A stretch of DNA of 40,820 bases from Prolixibacteraceae bacterium (GTDB lineage Bacteria > Bacteroidota > Bacteroidia > Bacteroidales > Prolixibacteraceae): NCBI GenBank assembly GCA_003537645.1, contig DPRM01000104.1, forward strand, positions 1 to 40,820. Direction: 5' to 3'. Positions 24,484 to 32,441 of this stretch are shown one piece after another. Every line of letters starts with the position of its first letter. Position 1 is the stretch's first letter. Under the pieces are notes generated by a model, which searched no databases, was not told the origin of the DNA, and saw only the letters and a list, made by a program, of their open reading frames with translations. The position numbers and the translations under genes were made by a program.

Positions 24484-25734
24484 TTATTCGTCGCGCAGGG
24501 CAACAATCGGTTTAATACTGGCGGCCCGTTTGGCTGGAATGTAACCTGCAATCGCTCCTGCAATGATGAGCAGCAGAGTGGAATAGATGGCTATGTTGAT
24601 ATCAACAGTCGGATTCAGGAATATGGTTTCGCTTTGGTCGGTTGCCGGTCCGGCAGATTGCATCATAAAGTAGTTGATCATTTCCATCAATCCGGTACCC
24701 AAAACCAAACCAATGTATCCGGCGATGGTGGTTATCATGATTGATTCAAGCAAAATCAACCCAATTACTGAAGATGGGCTTGCACCGATGGCTTTACGGA
24801 TTCCAATTTCTTTGGTACGTTCTTTTACAACAATCAGCATAATGTTGCTTACGCCAACGATTCCGGCAATCAGGGTTCCAATGCCAATGATCCAGATAAA
24901 TATTTTAATGGCCTGGAATATTTTCATCGTCTGGATGTAATTTTCCAATTTGTTGTACAAACCAATGGCGCCTTCGTCTTTGGGATCAAATTTATGTCGC
25001 TTGCCTAATGCTGTCCTGATTTGTTCTTCAATGGCCTGGCTTTCCTCAAGGGTCGAGGCATTAATCGTAAGTGCCAGATTATGAAGCCGATTAGATCCGT
25101 TGAAGATCATTTGGGCGGTTGAAAGCGGCATATAAGCATTCCGGTTCCGGGTCGATCCGGGTTCGGTGCAAATACCCACTACTTTAAAAGGTACCATATT
25201 TATGTTTACATACTCGCCTAAGGCAACCGAATCTTTAAATAGAGCTGTTTTTATATCAGCGCCGATGACTACCACTTTTCTGTTTTGCAGAATATCAATC
25301 TGATTGATAAACCGGCCTTCGTTCAGAATCAGGTTTTCGACTTCTCTTAATTCGGGCTGGCAGGTTATGGTGGTATATTCGCCCGATTCCTTTAAGTAGG
25401 AATAGCGGGTATTCCCCATAAAATAACGTCCGGAAGAAGCACCAACTCCTGAAACTTTCTGTACAATTTCCTGATCCTGGTTGCGAAATTGGATAGGGCG
25501 TCCGGTTTTCATCCCTTCGTAAGGGATGGTGGTTTCTCCTTGCCAAATCCACATGGCATTTACTGCATCGTTCATGAAATTGGCGGCAACACCGTTACTC
25601 AGTCCGTTTCCTGAACCCAGCAAAATCATCAGCATAAAAATCCCCCAGGCCACAGAGAAACCCGTGAGGAAAGTCCGCATCTTATTTTTTTTGATGGTGG
25701 CAAGAATTTCCTGCCATTTATCGATATCGAACAT
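24484..25734 (-). CDS. MacB-like ABC transporter permease (first of two)
   Basis: A 416-residue MacB/FtsX-type permease, clearly paralogous to the following gene. The N-termini align (MFDIDKWQEILATIKKNKMRTFLTGFSVAWG versus a nearly parallel start in the neighbour), and both end in a similar PAKRA.SIKPI..RDE tail. It has one N-terminal and three C-terminal membrane helices around a periplasmic core domain. The coupling loop reads GVSNIMLIVVKERTKEIGIRKAIGASP. It begins ten bases after the ATPase gene. Co-occurrence of one ATPase with two different permeases argues for an asymmetric transporter. Confidence 0.9.
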   Translation of the reverse strand: MFDIDKWQEILATIKKNKMRTFLTGFSVAWGIFMLMILLGSGNGLSNGVAANFMNDAVNAMWIWQGETTIPYEGMKTGRPIQFRNQDQEIVQKVSGVGASSGRYFMGNTRYSYLKESGEYTTITCQPELREVENLILNEGRFINQIDILQNRKVVVIGADIKTALFKDSVALGEYVNINMVPFKVVGICTEPGSTRNRNAYMPLSTAQMIFNGSNRLHNLALTINASTLEESQAIEEQIRTALGKRHKFDPKDEGAIGLYNKLENYIQTMKIFQAIKIFIWIIGIGTLIAGIVGVSNIMLIVVKERTKEIGIRKAIGASPSSVIGLILLESIMITTIAGYIGLVLGTGLMEMINYFMMQSAGPATDQSETIFLNPTVDINIAIYSTLLLIIAGAIAGYIPAKRAASIKPIVALRDE

Positions 25735-25744
25735 GGGGGAATGA

Positions 25745-26470
25745 TTAAGCGGTTTCCAGTTCTTTCATGTAGCTTTTCTGGAACTGTTTCAGTTCTCCGT
25801 TGCGGATAATCTCGTGAATCCGTCCGTCTTTGAGCCTGATAATCTGGCTGGTCATTGCTGCAATATCGTGTTCGTGGGTAACGATAATTACGGTAATTCC
25901 GGCAGCATTAATGTCTTTCAGAATTTCCATTACCTCGTACGAAGTTGCAGTGTCCAAAGCGCCGGTTGGCTCGTCGGCCAAAATAATTTTGGGCTCAGAA
26001 ATAAGGGCGCGGGCAATGGCAACACGCTGTTTCTGTCCTCCCGACATTTCGCTGGGCATGTGGTTGGCCCACTCTTTCAACCCAAGTTTTTCGAGGTATT
26101 CCATCGCGATCAGATTACGTTTTTTCCGTGGAACGCCCTTGTAATAAAGAGGTAGCGCCACATTTTCCATCGCATTTTTAAACGAAATGAGGTTGAACGA
26201 CTGAAATACAAAACCCACCATATCATTCCGATATTTGGCGGCTTTTTTCTCACTCATATTTGCAATCAGATTGCCCGACAAATGGTAAGTTCCTTTGTCA
26301 TAATTATCGAGCATCCCCAAAATATTCAGGAGAGTTGACTTTCCCGAACCCGAGGAACCCATGATAGAAACAAAATCTCCCTGTTCAATTGTAAGATCGA
26401 TGCCTTTCAGAACATGGAGACTGTTGCTTCCCATTTCATAGGATTTGTGAATGTTGTTTAATCTAATCAT
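25745..26470 (-). CDS. ABC transporter ATP-binding protein (MacB/LolD type)
   Basis: A 241-residue ATPase. Walker A is MGSSGSGKSTLLN (about 37-49), the Q-loop lies in VFQSFNL, the signature is MSGGQKQRVAIARAL, Walker B is KIILADEPTGALD, and the switch histidine is in VTHEHD. The order and spacing are those of LolD/MacB-type ATPases that pair with FtsX-fold permeases. The frame is open 65 codons further upstream, but I place the start at the ATG at 26470 (MIRLNNIHKSY) because the family begins there and the extension is low-complexity and unrelated. It is the first gene of the five-gene minus-strand operon. No good -33/-7 pair was found upstream. Confidence 0.92.
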   Translation of the reverse strand: MIRLNNIHKSYEMGSNSLHVLKGIDLTIEQGDFVSIMGSSGSGKSTLLNILGMLDNYDKGTYHLSGNLIANMSEKKAAKYRNDMVGFVFQSFNLISFKNAMENVALPLYYKGVPRKKRNLIAMEYLEKLGLKEWANHMPSEMSGGQKQRVAIARALISEPKIILADEPTGALDTATSYEVMEILKDINAAGITVIIVTHEHDIAAMTSQIIRLKDGRIHEIIRNGELKQFQKSYMKELETA

Positions 26471-26791
26471 GGCTTTGTTTTCTGTAGTTTTCGTAATCAA
26501 AAATCGTGTATAATATTTCTCTTGACTTATTTTTTTCGATGAATGGCAGATTTCAAACCGTAAAACGGTTAAAATGATCCTTTTTTCAGGGTTAAAGTAT
26601 CCAGAAAGACCGGTAAACCCATTTCCCCAATCATCGTGTTTTCTGTTTCTGAATTTTCTGTACACCGAAATATGACGATCGGCAAAAAGAAACGTTACAG
26701 GATTTAAGGTTTTTTAGGAAATAATTGCGAATCAAAAAATTTATTGGAGAAGTATTCGATCTCTTTTCCGCTTACAAACCGGGTTCAAGTC

Positions 26792-26822
26792 TGACATTCA
26801 CAACATTTCTCATTGAATGTCA
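26792..26822. repeat. Inverted repeat TGACATTCA / TGAATGTCA
   Basis: Perfect 9-base arms at 26792-26800 and 26814-26822 separated by 13 bases, about 320 bases ahead of the efflux ATPase start. It could be an operator for that operon, but the distance is large and no regulator gene lies nearby. Confidence 0.4.
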
Positions 26823-26943
26823 ACAGAATATTTCAGGAATTTGTGATCAGTAAATATGCTTTGCTGGCCAATTCTCAATGCCCATTTATGATTTTTCGAC
26901 TAAACTTGTCACAGAGTTAGGGTAATTTTTGTTTTAAGGCATG

Positions 26944-26975
26944 AAAAAACCCGCCTTCTCGTAAGAAAACGGGTT
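26944..26975 (-). terminator. Minus-strand terminator downstream of metG
   Basis: On the minus strand AACCCG (26970-26975) pairs with CGGGTT (26948-26953). The stem continues inward through A-T and wobble pairs, and a run of six T follows. It lies about 205 bases past the metG stop, beyond two other inverted repeats, and is the nearest intrinsic terminator for metG. Confidence 0.6.
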
Positions 26976-27032
26976 CGATTTATAGAGAGTAAGCAACCGA
27001 TCCGCCTTGACGACGGTACTGAGGCTTACGAA

Positions 27033-27060
27033 AATTGCACCAACAGTAGTTGGCGCAATT
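27033..27060. repeat. Imperfect inverted repeat downstream of metG
   Basis: AATTGCACCAAC (27033-27044) and GTTGGCGCAATT (27049-27060) form 12-base arms with one mismatch around a four-base loop. No T-run follows on either strand. Confidence 0.45.
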
Positions 27061-27067
27061 ATAACAG

Positions 27068-27176
27068 CCCCTCTTAACCTCCCCGAAGGGGAGAAATTTG
27101 GGAATATCATTGAATATTTTCTCTTTACACTTCCACGCAGCAACCAGTTCTCCCCCCTCGGGGGAGTTAGAGGGGG
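27068..27176. repeat. C/G-rich inverted-repeat element (dispersed Bacteroidota-type repeat)
   Basis: CCCCTCTTAACCTCCCCG begins the left end (27068-27095 region) and matches the reverse complement of the right end (27148-27176), which reads CCCCTCTAACTCCCCCGAG on the minus strand. Each end also forms its own small hairpin (CTCCCCGAAGGGGAG on the left; CTCCCCCGAGGGGGGAG on the right). The whole is about 109 bases, with no coding potential, and lies four bases from the metG stop. It resembles a MITE- or REP-like intergenic repeat; copy number elsewhere cannot be judged here. Confidence 0.5.
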
Positions 27177-27179
27177 CCC

Positions 27180-29213
27180 CTATTTTATCTCCGACCCGTT
27201 TTTAACCGGAGTCGTTGGGGTTACAAATTTAAGCGAACCATCAGCATCCTGCGCCATCAGAATCATTCCCTGCGATAGGATTCCTTTCAGTTCACGTGGT
27301 TCAAGGTTTACCAAAATGCTCACCTGCTGGCCGATTATCTCTTCCGGATTGTAATATTCGGCAATGCCCGAAACAACAGTGCGTTTGTCGATTCCGGTAT
27401 CGATGGTCAGTTTCAGCAATTTCTTGGTTTTGGCCACTTTCTCGGCTTCGATGATGGTTCCGGTGCGGATGTCCATCTTCTGGAAATCGTCGTAAGTACA
27501 ATTTTCTTTGACCGGAGCTGCAGTTGCATTGGCTGCTTCGTTGGCCTTTTTTGTATCCAAAAGCTTTTGAACCTGCTTTTCGATCACATCGTCTTCAATC
27601 TTTTCGAACAACAATTCGGGAGTATTGCATTGATGACCAACCGGCAGCAAATCGGTGCGACCCAAATTGCTCCAGTTCAGTTCGTCCATATTCAGGAAAA
27701 CACGCAGTTTGTCCATGCTGAATGGAAGAAATGGTGCGAAAATTATCGTCAGGTTGGCGGTAATTTGCAAACTGATGTTCATGATAGTTTCAACCCGTTT
27801 CGGATCGGTCTTCACCACTTTCCAGGGCTCGGCATCGGCCAGATATTTATTGCCCAAACGTGCCAGATCCATCGCAAATTTCAATGCTTCGCGAAAACGG
27901 TATTGCGAAATGCTCTTCTCCACTTCAGCTTTAATGACTGAAATTTCAGCCAGCGCCAGTTTGTCCGTTTCTGTTAGTTCGCCTGCAGCCGGAACTTTTC
28001 CGTCGTAATATTTTTGAGTCAGAACCAGTGCACGGTTGACAAAGTTGCCTAAAACAGCTACCAGTTCGTTGTTGTTGCGTGCCTGAAAATCTTTCCAGGT
28101 AAAATCGTTGTCTTTGGTTTCGGGAGCGTTGGCAGTAAGTACATATTTCAGCACATCTTCCTTGCCTGGAAATTCATCCAAATATTCGTGCAGCCAAACA
28201 GCCCAGTTGCGCGAAGTCGAAATTTTGTCGCCTTCGAGGTTCAGAAATTCGTTGGCCGGAACATTTTCAGGCAAAATAAAAGTTCCTTCGGCTTTGAGCA
28301 TGGCCGGGAAAATGATGCAGTGGAACACGATGTTGTCTTTCCCGATGAAATGCACCATCTTGGTTTCCGGGTCTTTCCACCATTTTTCCCAGTCGGGCGT
28401 CCACTCTTTGGTTGCCGAAATGTAACCGATTGGTGCATCGAACCAAACGTACAGCACTTTGCCTTCGGCGCCTTCAACCGGAACAGGCACGCCCCAGTCG
28501 AGGTCGCGGGTTACAGCACGTGGTTGCAATCCACTGTCGATCCACGATTTGCACTGTCCGTAAACATTCGATTTCCATTCTTTGTGGCCTTCCAGAATCC
28601 ATTCTTTCAGCCAGCCTTCGTATTGGTCGAGCGGCAAATACCAATGTTTGGTTTCTTTCATCACCGGCGGATTTCCGCTCAAAGTCGATTTCGGGTTGAT
28701 CAGGTCAGTGGCATTCAAAGTGCTTCCGCAAGCTTCGCACTGGTCGCCATAAGCGCGTTCGTTGCCGCATTTGGGACAAGTTCCGGTAATGTAGCGGTCG
28801 GCCAGAAATTGTTTGGCTTCCACATCGTAGTATTGTTCGCTGGTTTTTTCGATGAACTTACCTTCGTTATGCAATTTTTTGAAAAACTCAGAGGCCGTTT
28901 CGTGATGAACGGGTGCACTGGTGCGTGAATAAACATCGAACGAAATTCCGAAACGTGAAAAAGCATCTTTTATGATGTTGTGGTATTTATCCACGATATC
29001 CTGCGGGGTAACGCCTTCATTTTTGGCTTTCAAGGTGATTGGCACGCCGTGTTCGTCGGAACCACCGATAAATGCCACTTCCTGTCCGTTCATACGCAGA
29101 TAGCGTGCATAAATATCAGCCGGAACATACACACCAGCAAGGTGGCCGATGTGAACCGGTCCGTTGGCATACGGCAAAGCCGAAGTAATGAGGGTACGCT
29201 TATAATTAGTCAT
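27180..29213 (-). CDS. metG: Methionyl-tRNA synthetase
   Basis: A 677-residue class I aminoacyl-tRNA synthetase that charges tRNA-Met. The HIGH motif is at residues 21-24 (PVHIGHLAG) and the KMSKS equivalent is KISTS from residue 330. The zinc-knuckle insertion CPKCGNERAYGDQCEACGS lies near 144-162. After the anticodon-binding helices, a C-terminal Arc1p/EMAP-like tRNA-binding domain (about 570-677, KMDIRTGTIIEAEKVAKTKKLLKLTI) serves dimerisation and tRNA affinity, as in the long bacterial form. The start ATG 29213 is fixed by the family N-terminus. A good promoter lies just upstream. It ends four bases from a repeat element and about 205 bases before the nearest terminator. Highly secure. 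Confidence 0.97.
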   Translation of the reverse strand: MTNYKRTLITSALPYANGPVHIGHLAGVYVPADIYARYLRMNGQEVAFIGGSDEHGVPITLKAKNEGVTPQDIVDKYHNIIKDAFSRFGISFDVYSRTSAPVHHETASEFFKKLHNEGKFIEKTSEQYYDVEAKQFLADRYITGTCPKCGNERAYGDQCEACGSTLNATDLINPKSTLSGNPPVMKETKHWYLPLDQYEGWLKEWILEGHKEWKSNVYGQCKSWIDSGLQPRAVTRDLDWGVPVPVEGAEGKVLYVWFDAPIGYISATKEWTPDWEKWWKDPETKMVHFIGKDNIVFHCIIFPAMLKAEGTFILPENVPANEFLNLEGDKISTSRNWAVWLHEYLDEFPGKEDVLKYVLTANAPETKDNDFTWKDFQARNNNELVAVLGNFVNRALVLTQKYYDGKVPAAGELTETDKLALAEISVIKAEVEKSISQYRFREALKFAMDLARLGNKYLADAEPWKVVKTDPKRVETIMNISLQITANLTIIFAPFLPFSMDKLRVFLNMDELNWSNLGRTDLLPVGHQCNTPELLFEKIEDDVIEKQVQKLLDTKKANEAANATAAPVKENCTYDDFQKMDIRTGTIIEAEKVAKTKKLLKLTIDTGIDKRTVVSGIAEYYNPEEIIGQQVSILVNLEPRELKGILSQGMILMAQDADGSLKFVTPTTPVKNGSEIK

Positions 29214-29239
29214 TGTACTTTTGATTTTATTGAGGGTGA

Positions 29240-29268
29240 CAAAGATAGTTGAAATAACTCTTTCACAA
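29240..29268 (-). promoter_or_regulatory. metG promoter
   Basis: On the minus strand TTG (29266-29268), 18 bases, then TATCTTTG (29240-29247), an exact TAnnTTTG. Initiation near 29234 would leave a leader of about 20 bases before the metG ATG. The -33 element overlaps the last bases of the upstream radical SAM gene (stop 29263-29265). Confidence 0.6.
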
Positions 29269-31461
29269 TGTCAACAACCCATTTTCCCTCAAATTACCAA
29301 TTGCCGGACTATTCCAGAAAAGCATAAAATCGCCGCCCGTTTGTTCTTCGAAGCTTTTTGAAAGTTCGCCGAAAGTCGGTTGCTTGCTGCTCATAATCGA
29401 AGTCCCGGGAACTTGTTCAAACAACCATTTTCCTTCGTCCTGTTTCAATTGGATGATCAGGTTTTCTTTTTTGTTGAAGAAGGTCAGTTCGGCCATTTCA
29501 AAAGATTTGTTCTTTTTCGTCTTACTGAAATAGCGTACTGAAACCTGTCCACCCAGCCAATATACTTTTGCACCCGGGCTGGGCAGTTCAAATGCGCCTT
29601 CATCAATCGCTTTCCGAATAAAATCGGGCGGAATAGTTGTGCGTGGCACTTTAAAACCGAACCAATCCTGAAGCGGGAAATCGAAGCAAATTCCATGCAT
29701 GTAATTGAAAAGTGATTTCCGCAAGCCTTCACTGAATTGCTCGTGGTTTATGCGAGTAGCATCACTAAATATCAGATCGTTGTTTGCAAAAGAACCTGGT
29801 TTTTCGTTCTCAATTTTAATCCTGAATTTGTCAGGATATTGTCCAACCGGACTGTGGGCGGTGAGCGCAAACTGGTGCCAAAAACCAGATTGAACTACAC
29901 CTGCCTCGAATAACTGGCGTACCACTTCGAGCGAGTCGATCGTTTCCTGAACGGTTTGGGTTGGGAATCCATACATTAAATAAGCATGAACCATGATTCC
30001 GGCCCTTGTAAAGTTATCGGTCACTTTTGCCACTTTCGAAACGCTCACCCCTTTATTGATCATTCCAAGCAAACGGTCGGAGGCAACTTCCAGCCCACCG
30101 GAAACCGCAATGCAACCCGATTCTTTCAGCAAAAGACATAAATCGAAAGTAAAATTCTTTTCGAAGCGGATATTGGTCCACCAAACTACGGTTAGTTTGC
30201 GCCTTATAATTTCGATGGCCAAGGCTTTCATCAAAGCAGGGGGCGCAGCTTCATCAACAAAATGAAATCCGATTTGGCCGGTTTGACGAATTATTTCCTC
30301 GATTCGGTCGCACAAAAGCTGTGCGGCACTTGGTTCGTAGCGCCGGATGTAATCGAGCGAGGTGTCGCAAAACGTGCAGCGCCCCCAATAACATCCGTGT
30401 GCCAGCGTCATTTTATTCCATCGCCCGTCGCTCCAAAGACGGTGCATCGGGTTCACAATTTCGATGACTGAAAGGTATTTATCGAGCAGAAAATCGGAAT
30501 AATCGGGTACGCCCACTTCTGATTGCGAAAAATCTCCGGAAGTGGAGCCATTCAGGTAAACCACTTCGCCGTTCTGCAATGCAAAAGTTCTTTTTAATTC
30601 AGTAAAGGAGCGGGTTCCGTTGAGGTGCTCAATCAAATTCAGCAACGGCGCTTCTCCATCATCGAGTGTTATAAAATCGAGGTAACCGAATACTCGCGGG
30701 TCAGAAAGTGAGCGCAGTTCGGTATTCGGGAAACCGCCGCCCATTGCAATTTTTATTTCAGGATGATGTTTTTTTAACCATTGGCCACATTTAAAAGCGC
30801 AGTACAAATTTCCGGGAAAAGGAACTGAAAGTGCGACAATGGTTGGCCTATATTTTTCTATTCTTTGCTGAAGAAGCTGAAATAAAATTTTGTCGATAAG
30901 GCTATCGGGATTTTGCAGTTCACTGTCTAATTCATCGAAAGTGGCAGCCGACCTGCCCAGCCGTTCGGCGTATCGGCTAAACCCGAAATGCGGATCAACG
31001 GCTTCAACAATCAGGTCGGATAAATCTTCGAGGTACAAAGTGGCCAAATGTTTTGCTTTATCACGGATTCCCATTGTTCCGAATGCCCATTCCAAATCTT
31101 CCACCTGATTGAAACGCGATGCTTCAGGAAGAAAATTTCCTTCGCAAACTACATGTGCCAATGTGTCGTTTTTACCCTGAAGAAAAGCAATTACCTGGTC
31201 GATGGTTTGGATGTAGCTGTCGCGGAGATTGCTGATACGTTGGGCGTTGGCTGAAAGTCCGGAGTTCGAAGCCGGAAGACCCGAGAAAAGGGAGGTGAGC
31301 CCTTCCGAAGAAAATAGTTCGAGAATAACTTCGATCCCCAAATCGCACTGATTGGAGATGACGGATTTTGTATTCAGAAATCCTTTTAGGTAAGCTGTTG
31401 CAGGATACGGTGTATTCAGCTGGGTAAACGGAGGCGTGATAAATAATACTTTCTGGCTCAC
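29263..31461 (-). CDS. B12-binding-domain radical SAM protein
   Basis: A 732-residue protein. Residues about 1-300 resemble a cobalamin-binding Rossmann domain of the radical SAM type (MSQKVLFITPPFTQLNTPYPA at the start, VALSVPFPGNLYCAFKCGQWLKK, then YLDFITLDDGEAPL). The radical SAM core follows with the [4Fe-4S] cysteines C357, C362 and C365 in CYWGRCTFC, a Cx4Cx2C spacing instead of the usual Cx3Cx2C, and later GGLEVASDRLL and MYGFPTQT. The C-terminal 200 residues are not recognised. Such enzymes catalyse methylations or radical rearrangements; the substrate cannot be named. It is divergent from the MarC-family gene and about 50 bases upstream of metG, with no functional link apparent. Confidence 0.85.
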   Translation of the reverse strand: MSQKVLFITPPFTQLNTPYPATAYLKGFLNTKSVISNQCDLGIEVILELFSSEGLTSLFSGLPASNSGLSANAQRISNLRDSYIQTIDQVIAFLQGKNDTLAHVVCEGNFLPEASRFNQVEDLEWAFGTMGIRDKAKHLATLYLEDLSDLIVEAVDPHFGFSRYAERLGRSAATFDELDSELQNPDSLIDKILFQLLQQRIEKYRPTIVALSVPFPGNLYCAFKCGQWLKKHHPEIKIAMGGGFPNTELRSLSDPRVFGYLDFITLDDGEAPLLNLIEHLNGTRSFTELKRTFALQNGEVVYLNGSTSGDFSQSEVGVPDYSDFLLDKYLSVIEIVNPMHRLWSDGRWNKMTLAHGCYWGRCTFCDTSLDYIRRYEPSAAQLLCDRIEEIIRQTGQIGFHFVDEAAPPALMKALAIEIIRRKLTVVWWTNIRFEKNFTFDLCLLLKESGCIAVSGGLEVASDRLLGMINKGVSVSKVAKVTDNFTRAGIMVHAYLMYGFPTQTVQETIDSLEVVRQLFEAGVVQSGFWHQFALTAHSPVGQYPDKFRIKIENEKPGSFANNDLIFSDATRINHEQFSEGLRKSLFNYMHGICFDFPLQDWFGFKVPRTTIPPDFIRKAIDEGAFELPSPGAKVYWLGGQVSVRYFSKTKKNKSFEMAELTFFNKKENLIIQLKQDEGKWLFEQVPGTSIMSSKQPTFGELSKSFEEQTGGDFMLFWNSPAIGNLRENGLLTL

Positions 31462-31515
31462 ATTTCAATTTTTAACTTTCAGTAAAAGTAATACAAATCG
31501 GCAACAGAAGTTTCA

Positions 31516-31523
31516 TAACTTTG
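31516..31523 (+). promoter_or_regulatory. Candidate -7 element (TAACTTTG) of the MarC-family gene
   Basis: TAACTTTG matches TAnnTTTG exactly; initiation near 31530 would give a leader of about 43 bases. No TTG is found at the -33 distance, so only the -7 half is supported. Confidence 0.35.
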
Positions 31524-31572
31524 AAGCGCAGCAAAAGTTTCGACCTTTTTCCAACTCACATAAAAAAGCAAA

Positions 31573-32208
31573 ATGAACGACGCCCTTTCCTTTGGTCTTT
31601 TGTGTTTTACCTCGTTTTTCACCCTGATAAATCCGCTTAGCACCATGCCGGTTTTTATGACCATGACCGCCGAACTCAGCGAGAAAGAACGAAACCGAAC
31701 TGCCAAAAAAGCCACCATCGTAGCATTAATCACCATTATTATTTTTGCACTTTCGGGTCAATTACTTTTTAACTTTTTCGGCATTTCGGTCAATAGTTTC
31801 CGGGTTGTTGGCGGCGTCATCTTTTTTATCATGGGAATGGACATGCTTCAGGCACGGCTCGGACAGGTAAAAATCAAGGATTCGGAAGTCAAAACCTACG
31901 TGAATGACATTTCGGTTACTCCGCTTGCCATTCCAATGATTTGCGGCCCCGGGGCGATTACCAACTCAATCGTGCTAATGGAAGATGCCTCAAACCTAAG
32001 CCGAAAAATAATCCTTTTCAGTACTATTCTTTTGGTCATGTTTATTACTTACATCGTTTTTTACAGCTCGTCGCGTATCATAAAAATGCTTGGCCAAACG
32101 GGAATCAACGTGATGATGCGACTGATGGGTCTCATTGTAATGGTGATTGCTGTTGAGTTCTTTTTTAGCGGATTAAAGCCGATTGTACTGGAAATGCTCA
32201 AAGCATAG
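31573..32208 (+). CDS. MarC-family integral membrane protein
   Basis: A 211-residue protein with six predicted membrane helices. The opening LCFTSFFTLINPLSTMPVFMTMT and the later GGVIFFIMGMDMLQAR and VTPLAIPMICGPGAITNSIVLM are characteristic of the MarC/UPF0056 family. Despite its name, the family is not shown to confer antibiotic resistance, and its transported substrate is uncertain. The length is normal. It is divergently oriented to the radical SAM gene with a 111-base gap carrying a -7 element, and is separated by 233 bases from the phosphate transporter gene, so it is probably monocistronic. Confidence 0.9.
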   Translation: MNDALSFGLLCFTSFFTLINPLSTMPVFMTMTAELSEKERNRTAKKATIVALITIIIFALSGQLLFNFFGISVNSFRVVGGVIFFIMGMDMLQARLGQVKIKDSEVKTYVNDISVTPLAIPMICGPGAITNSIVLMEDASNLSRKIILFSTILLVMFITYIVFYSSSRIIKMLGQTGINVMMRLMGLIVMVIAVEFFFSGLKPIVLEMLKA

Positions 32209-32308
32209 AACACTACAAATCAACAACAGAAGCTGGTAAATGGGAGAAATTCCTATGTTACTAAATGATTAAACAGTCCAAATCGTTCATTGCAAAAGAT
32301 AATTTAAG

Positions 32309-32316
32309 TATTTTTG
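32309..32316 (+). promoter_or_regulatory. Candidate -7 element (TATTTTTG) upstream of the phosphate transporter
   Basis: TATTTTTG is an exact TAnnTTTG, with TTG at 32290-32292 only 16 bases upstream (shorter than the usual 19-21). It would give a leader of about 118 bases. The 233-base interval between the MarC and transporter genes is AT-rich and shows nothing else. Confidence 0.3.
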
Positions 32317-32441
32317 CTCGCCTTACTAAAATTGCAAAACGATTAACAACTGATTAGCAAACGATTAATAAAATAATAGTCTATTAATATTCAGGGAACT
32401 TCCTGGTAAATTGTAGAAATCCGCGAACAAAAACCATTCAC

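Larger units (their letters stand above)
26471..27179. other. Gene-free 709-base interval with several inverted repeats
   Basis: No convincing gene is seen on either strand. From left to right it holds the leader of the efflux operon; a 9-base inverted repeat TGACATTCA/TGAATGTCA (26792-26822); the minus-strand terminator at 26944-26975; a 12-base imperfect inverted repeat (27033-27060); and the C/G-rich repeat element at 27068-27176 next to the metG stop. No tRNA-like cloverleaf was recognised. Confidence 0.6.

Noticed and set aside
26471..26665. Open upstream extension of the efflux ATPase
   Set aside because: The 65 extra codons do not resemble ABC ATPases, and the family begins at MIRLNNIHKSY (ATG 26470).
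26471..27179. tRNA or other structured RNA gene in the long gene-free interval
   Set aside because: The stems found are simple inverted repeats or a terminator; no cloverleaf, CCA end or known RNA motif was recognised by eye.
28188..28928. Long plus-strand open frame opposite metG (246 codons)
   Set aside because: Fully antisense to metG, with biased composition and no family signature; treated as a shadow of metG codon usage.
32390..32405. Short CAGGGAACTTCCTG near-palindrome upstream of the phosphate transporter
   Set aside because: Only about five pairs with mismatches; not distinguishable from chance.
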